Part shown: positions 21,794 through 24,900 of the stretch, piece by piece
How positions within the stretch are numbered: the first letter of the stretch is position 1
How the letters are laid out: every line of letters begins with the position of its first letter
NCBI GenBank assembly: GCA_900755895.1
Contig: CAAEIG010000053.1
Span: 1-24,900, forward strand
Source of the DNA: Clostridia bacterium
Lineage (GTDB): Bacteria > Bacillota > Clostridia > Oscillospirales > Acutalibacteraceae
Direction: 5' to 3'
Length of the DNA: 24,900 bases
Notes under the pieces: model-generated
What the model was told of the DNA's origin: nothing
Database searches by the model: none
Seen by the model: only the letters and a program-made list of their open reading frames with translations
Translations under genes and position numbers: made by a program

Positions 21794-21989
21794 CCACAGT
21801 CTAAAATATTATCTTTTGCCGGTAGGAGCACCGGCCTATGCCCGCTATTCTAGGCAGCACGGACGGGAACCGTGCCTAACATGACCGTTGAACGGGAAAA
21901 GAGAAGGCGTACCCTGGCCTATGCCAGGATACGCCTGAAGCCCCCGGCTTTAGCCGTGGGGTAGCTCACTATGGCAGCTTATCTTCTCT
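21780..21989 (+). ncRNA. Probable TnpB omega-RNA
   Basis: Immediately after tnpB come stacked hairpins (CCGGTAGGAGCACCGG, GCACGG-ACGGGAA-CCGTGC, GGCGTA-CCCTGGC ... GCCAGG-ATACGCC) and the right-end hairpin ending TAGCTCAC at 21969. This is where the omega-RNA scaffold of TnpB elements lies. The guide would start at 21970 with TATGGCAGCTTATC. The 5' limit probably lies within tnpB. RNA expression is inferred from family knowledge. Confidence 0.65.
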
Positions 21990-22052
21990 GCCCCCATAGG
22001 ATGCTACGCTAAGATTAGCGCAGAGCCGGGAAAAGCCAACATGGCGCGCAGC
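21990..22052. other. Short gap between TnpB element and parB
   Basis: It contains a GCTACGCTAA-GA-TTAGCGCAGAGC palindrome near 22011-22035. There is no T-rich tail, so it is not a clear terminator for parB. Confidence 0.35.
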
Positions 22053-23078
22053 TTAGCCCTCCTGCTGGTAGTACAGCTCCAGCGCCCGGTTCAGGACCTC
22101 ATCTGCCCGTTCATAGTCATCAGGCCGGAGTTTTGTCTTCACGGCGTCGGCGATGCGTGGCAGGGCCTTTTTGAACCGGCGGTTCAGCTCACGAGTTTTC
22201 TTCTGTTGTGCTTTTTCCTCCTTTGTGAGCACGACCGGCACCGTCTCTCCCGGTTGTTCCTCCCCTACCCTCTCGAAGTTCTCCGGTATGATGTTCTCAT
22301 GCCATTTCTCTTTCTCGGTCCCAGCATAGACCTTATGGAGCCAGGAGACCTTCGGCTCTGAGAGCTTGTACTCCAGGAGCTGCTCCTGAACATCCGGCGG
22401 CAGAAAAGCAATATGATAAGCGATACGGCCGGTGACGACTCCGGCATCCAGCCTGTCCAGCCAGGGGTCGATGAGGTCATGCATGCGGACATATCGTTGG
22501 ATCATACGCAGTGTAACTGACTTGCCGCCCACCATGGCCGCCACCTGAGCCTGCTCCTGAGCCACGGCCTTGGTGATCTCTACATTGATGGCTTCATCGG
22601 CAGAATTGCCGCCCTTGATCTGGGTGTAGTAATTATACCAGCCATAGATGAGGTCTTTGGGCGACAGGTCTCGTCGTAGCAGGTTGGTGATGTGAAATAT
22701 ATTGCGAGCGGCATCGTCATCCAGATCCATGATGCGGCATGGTACCGTCTTTAGCCCAGCGGCCTTGGCGTTCGTCCACCGCTGCTCCCCGGCTAGGATC
22801 TCGTACTTGGACATCTCGATAGGTGATTTGCGGACAATGAGCGGCTCCAGTACCCCATGTTCCTTCATGCTCTCCACGACCTGCTCCTGCAGGAGAGTCC
22901 CGTATTTGGAGTAGTCGGAGGTCCCCTTCAGTGTGCAGGGATGCAGCATTTCCACAGGAATATCCTGGAAATTGGAAAGGGCCTTCCCTGCTCCGGCCGA
23001 ATCGATGGGCAGCTTACTGGCTGCGGCGGCAGCCGGCTGCTCCCGGTGTTCAAATCCAAACTTCTTCTTCGACACCAT
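22053..23078 (-). CDS. parB: ParB-family partition protein
   Basis: 341 aa. The ParB/Srx N-terminal domain shows GVLEPLIVRK at 75-84, GEQRW at 97-101 (the GERR-type nucleotide-contact motif) and TNLLRRDLSP at 131-140. A helix-turn-helix region follows at about 155-225, with a helical, lysine-rich C terminus (KEEKAQQKKTRELNRRFKKAL). In ParAB systems it binds centromere sites, spreads as a CTP-dependent clamp and activates ParA. The ATG is one base past the parA stop. AGGGGAGAGG serves as ribosome binding site. The centromere is unknown; the CGAAACSGTTTCG palindromes upstream of parA are candidates. Confidence 0.92.
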   Translation of the reverse strand: MVSKKKFGFEHREQPAAAAASKLPIDSAGAGKALSNFQDIPVEMLHPCTLKGTSDYSKYGTLLQEQVVESMKEHGVLEPLIVRKSPIEMSKYEILAGEQRWTNAKAAGLKTVPCRIMDLDDDAARNIFHITNLLRRDLSPKDLIYGWYNYYTQIKGGNSADEAINVEITKAVAQEQAQVAAMVGGKSVTLRMIQRYVRMHDLIDPWLDRLDAGVVTGRIAYHIAFLPPDVQEQLLEYKLSEPKVSWLHKVYAGTEKEKWHENIIPENFERVGEEQPGETVPVVLTKEEKAQQKKTRELNRRFKKALPRIADAVKTKLRPDDYERADEVLNRALELYYQQEG

Positions 23079-23079
23079 C

Positions 23080-23970
23080 TTAGCCTCTCCCCTTCATGTT
23101 CAGTTTTTTCAACAGCTCATTGGCAAAGTCGATGTAGTCCCTTGCGACAGAACTCTTGGGTGCATAGCGGATCAGATCGACCTGCCGGTTCGTGTACTCG
23201 GCCGCTGCCAGCCCATCTCGGATCTTTGTTTTGAACAACACAGTACCCAGCTCTGCGGCCAGCTGCTCATACTCTTCCATATAGCTGCTGGCTAGGATGG
23301 TTCTTCGTTTGTACTTGGTGATGAGCAGCCCCAGGATCTCGGCGTGCATATCGGCGTTCTCAGCCTTCATCTGCTCGATGGTATCCCGGAGATCCAGCAG
23401 AGCGGTCCGGGAGGTGTCCTCCGTGAATACGGGGATGATGATATAGTCAGCGGTATAGAGGCTGTTCAGGGTGAGCAGGGTCAGCGAGGGGTTGGTGTCC
23501 AAAAAGATGAAGTCATAGTTGCCGCGGACCTTCCGCAGCACCCAGTCCAAAGTCGTATGCTCGGTGGCGCCCCAGCCCTCATTGAAGCGGGACTCCAGCA
23601 GCTCATATACCTGTTCTGGGGTAGCGCCCTGCTCCTTGAGGGCAAGAAAATCGCTCCGGGGCATCAAACTGCGGCCGGTCCACTGGGTGAGGTTTGGCGA
23701 GGCACGGACGAGATCGCCCAGGTTGGACTTTACGATGGCGTCCTCGATTGAACACTCCTGTTTGAGCACCTCCAGAATGCTCAGACTGGTATTGTCCCCT
23801 AGTTTGATTGGACCAGGGCCGCCGGCTACAGCGCTGAAGTTGCCCTGCGGGTCCATGTCGATGGACAGGACCTTATAGCCTTTACCAGAGAGGATGGATG
23901 CCAGGGAGGATGCCGTAAGCGTCTTCCCTACCCCGCCCTTTTGGTTTGTGACTGATATGACAGTTCCCAT
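23080..23970 (-). CDS. parA: ParA-family partition ATPase
   Basis: 296 aa. The deviant Walker A KGGVGKT is at 11-17 (with the signature first lysine), Walker A' DMDPQGN at 38-44, and Walker B FIFLDTNPSL near 133. It starts directly with the ATPase domain and has no N-terminal helix-turn-helix, so it is a type Ib/Soj-like ParA that is unlikely to autoregulate by specific DNA binding. It forms a two-gene operon with parB. The TTGCAA-17-TATACT promoter lies about 45 bases upstream. It has GGGGGAAA instead of a strong ribosome binding site. Coexistence with a ParM system on one replicon is unusual. Confidence 0.93.
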   Translation of the reverse strand: MGTVISVTNQKGGVGKTLTASSLASILSGKGYKVLSIDMDPQGNFSAVAGGPGPIKLGDNTSLSILEVLKQECSIEDAIVKSNLGDLVRASPNLTQWTGRSLMPRSDFLALKEQGATPEQVYELLESRFNEGWGATEHTTLDWVLRKVRGNYDFIFLDTNPSLTLLTLNSLYTADYIIIPVFTEDTSRTALLDLRDTIEQMKAENADMHAEILGLLITKYKRRTILASSYMEEYEQLAAELGTVLFKTKIRDGLAAAEYTNRQVDLIRYAPKSSVARDYIDFANELLKKLNMKGRG

Positions 23971-24015
23971 AGGTTTTGTTTCCCCCTATGCTATATAAGC
24001 AGTTCGATGAGAACC

Positions 24016-24044
24016 AGTATAACAGAGGTTGAGGTCGCTTGCAA
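24016..24044 (-). promoter_or_regulatory. Housekeeping-type promoter of parAB
   Basis: Minus strand has TTGCAA (24039-24044), a 17-bp spacer and TATACT (24016-24021). This is the only strong sigma-A-type promoter I can see, unlike the shared class. Confidence 0.75.
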
Positions 24045-24078
24045 TCGGATGAAGGCAAATTTCTCTTGTTTTTGTGAG

Positions 24079-24091
24079 CGAAACGGTTTCG
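24079..24091. promoter_or_regulatory. CGAAACSGTTTCG palindrome cluster near parA (first of three)
   Basis: CGAAACGGTTTCG at 24079-24091. The same palindrome lies at 24266-24278 (GG centre) and 24367-24379 (AG centre). Further copies are at 9563-9575, 13524-13536 and 16015-16027, five of the six lying in intergenic repeats. Flanking G/C extends some copies to 15 bp. The form resembles LacI-family operators and partition sites, but I cannot tell which. Confidence 0.5.
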
Positions 24092-24150
24092 CGGGGATGG
24101 GCCGGGGAAGAAATCCCTTGCAGCATGACATTGCTGCACAGGTTGAGGCA

Positions 24151-24300
24151 GGTCTTTTTTAACGAAGAAAGTGGCGGGGGATTTTCTTTTTGCCAAGGGC
24201 TTTTACCGCGGGCCGGTTCCTTTCGGAGCCTATGTGGGGTCCGTAAGGATGCGATTTGTCCCATGCGAAACGGTTTCGCGTTCGCTGTTGTACAAAACAA
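24151..24300 (+). repeat. Mosaic repeat U5 (single arm)
   Basis: It begins GGTCTTTTTTAACGAAGAAA, then the core CGCGGGCCGGTTCCTTTCGG ... CCTATGTGGGGTCCGTAAGG. CGAAACGGTTTCG and TTGTACAAAACAA (24289) follow. No inverted arm follows because the 3' end of the next gene intervenes. The preceding stretch 23971-24150 carries the parA promoter and a further palindrome at 24079. Confidence 0.75.
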
Positions 24301-24345
24301 GGAGCTCTCCCGGCCGAAACCAGAAGAGCTTGTTGGTGCAGTAGG

Positions 24346-24900
24346 TCAGGGCTGGATAGCATCCGGCGAAACAGTTTCGCCTGCCTCCTCCAGGGCGTTG
24401 ATGATGTACAGGATATCCTTGCCATCGGGAACGACCGCATTGACAGCTGCGCCGCTGTTACTACCCGGCACCTTGGGCGTGGAGCTGTGGATGGACGGTT
24501 TGCTGCTGGATGGGATACTGCTGCCGGAGCCAACGCTGTTGAGGATAGAGCCGGAGCTGCGGGCAATATTCATGCCGCCATTGATCAGGATCTTGTTGGC
24601 GGAGAGGATGTCGGCGGCGGAGAGGATGGAGAAAGACGACTTGCCGCCAACCAGCTTCTGAGCCAGGGCGCCGGAGTCTGTCTGCAGGGCTGCGGCCTTG
24701 GCTGCCGACGGGCCGGAGACGACTGATTTGGGCGTAGGCTGGCTGGGGATGTTGTTATGGCTCCGGGACAGGTTTAGGTAGTCCCGGCCGTCGGTGATAA
24801 CGCCAGAGAAGGCGGTGATGTCCAGGTCGTCCTCATCCCGCTCTTTGACCTCGATGGAGGGCCGGGGCGATACGGCAGGGGGGGCGGGGGGGGGGGCGCG
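24346..24900 (-). CDS. Unknown protein, C-terminal part (5' end beyond window)
   Basis: An open minus-strand frame runs from the right edge to the TGA at 24346, about 184 residues. It reads through a proline-rich segment (APPAVSPRP), an acidic block (IEVKERDEDDLDITAFSG), Ser/Ala/Gly-rich stretches (GSGSSIPSSSK) and a C-terminal helix (GKDILYIINALEEAG). The composition suggests a flexible, possibly surface-exposed or scaffold protein. No family is recognised. The last codons contain the palindrome at 24367-24379. The right-edge sequence has long G runs (7 then 11 G), consistent with proline/alanine codons but also prone to sequencing error. Confidence 0.6.
   Translation of the reverse strand, partial: RAPPPAPPAVSPRPSIEVKERDEDDLDITAFSGVITDGRDYLNLSRSHNNIPSQPTPKSVVSGPSAAKAAALQTDSGALAQKLVGGKSSFSILSAADILSANKILINGGMNIARSSGSILNSVGSGSSIPSSSKPSIHSSTPKVPGSNSGAAVNAVVPDGKDILYIINALEEAGETVSPDAIQP

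Larger units (their letters stand above)
20414..21969 (+). mobile_element. IS200/IS605-type element carrying tnpB only
   Basis: The left end has a hairpin inside GCGCC ... GGCGC: CCCCCGGAT-TC-ATCCG-TGTGGG at 20425-20446. The right end has CCCCCGGCT-TT-AGCCG-TGGGG at 21941-21961, then TAGCTCAC. The two hairpins are clearly related, as expected for subterminal hairpins recognised by a TnpA transposase. No tnpA is present, so movement would need one in trans. A further pair of related palindromes (GACTTTC-TCC-GAAAGCC near 20463; GACTTTCGAAGAAAGTC near 21754) sits inside each end. Boundaries are approximate. Confidence 0.75.

Noticed and set aside
24881..24900. G-run at the right edge as a possible quadruplex
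   Set aside because: It is at the very end of the window, encodes plausible Pro/Ala codons on the minus strand, and long G runs are prone to sequencing error, so no function is claimed.

Overview
The window looks like part of a large low-copy plasmid (or plasmid-like prophage) of a gut-type Clostridia bacterium. The evidence is AGGAGG-type ribosome binding sites before nearly every gene, fairly GC-rich coding sequence with short AT-rich promoters, and a RecD2 helicase, a ParM-like actin, a ParA/ParB pair and IS200/IS605-type TnpB genes. I see no ribosomal, tRNA, virion or conjugation genes. Most small genes have no function I can name.

Layout: 1-7.9 kb holds short transcription units of small hypothetical proteins plus one exported C39-type cysteine peptidase (725-1435) and a membrane protein (7443-7868). 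It includes a convergent pair of distant paralogs (1822-2418 / 2437-3024), a tandem paralog pair (5695-6608) and a decayed TnpB (5339-5581). 8.0-9.4 kb (minus) carries a fused deoxynucleotidase/guanylate-kinase-like protein and a small partner. 10.9-13.3 kb (minus) carries an AT-richer, two-gene cassette of a membrane-anchored helical protein overlapping a DUF262-HNH nuclease, plus the debris of a methyltransferase-like gene start. 13.6-15.7 kb is RecD2. 16.2-20.3 kb is a four-gene minus-strand operon: ParM-like actin, a bacterial PH-domain protein and two unknown proteins. 20.4-22.0 kb is a TnpB element with both ends and a probable omega-RNA, whose TnpB lacks one of the three catalytic acidic residues. 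22.0-24.0 kb is ParA-ParB, and 24.3 kb to the edge is a partial unknown gene.

Two window-wide patterns tie this together. First, sixteen intergenic sites share one 29-bp promoter architecture, NRAT-N15-YGCATANNAT with fixed spacing. Fifteen of them lie upstream of, and point toward, a gene, an operon, a gene remnant or the window edge, and one points antisense. parAB instead has an ordinary TTGCAA-17-TATACT promoter. The shared pattern resembles sporulation sigma-E-type promoters more than housekeeping ones, so a dedicated sigma factor or activator probably controls this replicon. Second, seven gaps carry, with varying completeness, a mosaic repeat: inverted arms starting TCTTTTTTAACGAAGAAA, a conserved GC-rich core, and two short palindromes. 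One palindrome, CGAAACSGTTTCG, is concentrated next to parA and could be a distributed centromere or operator.
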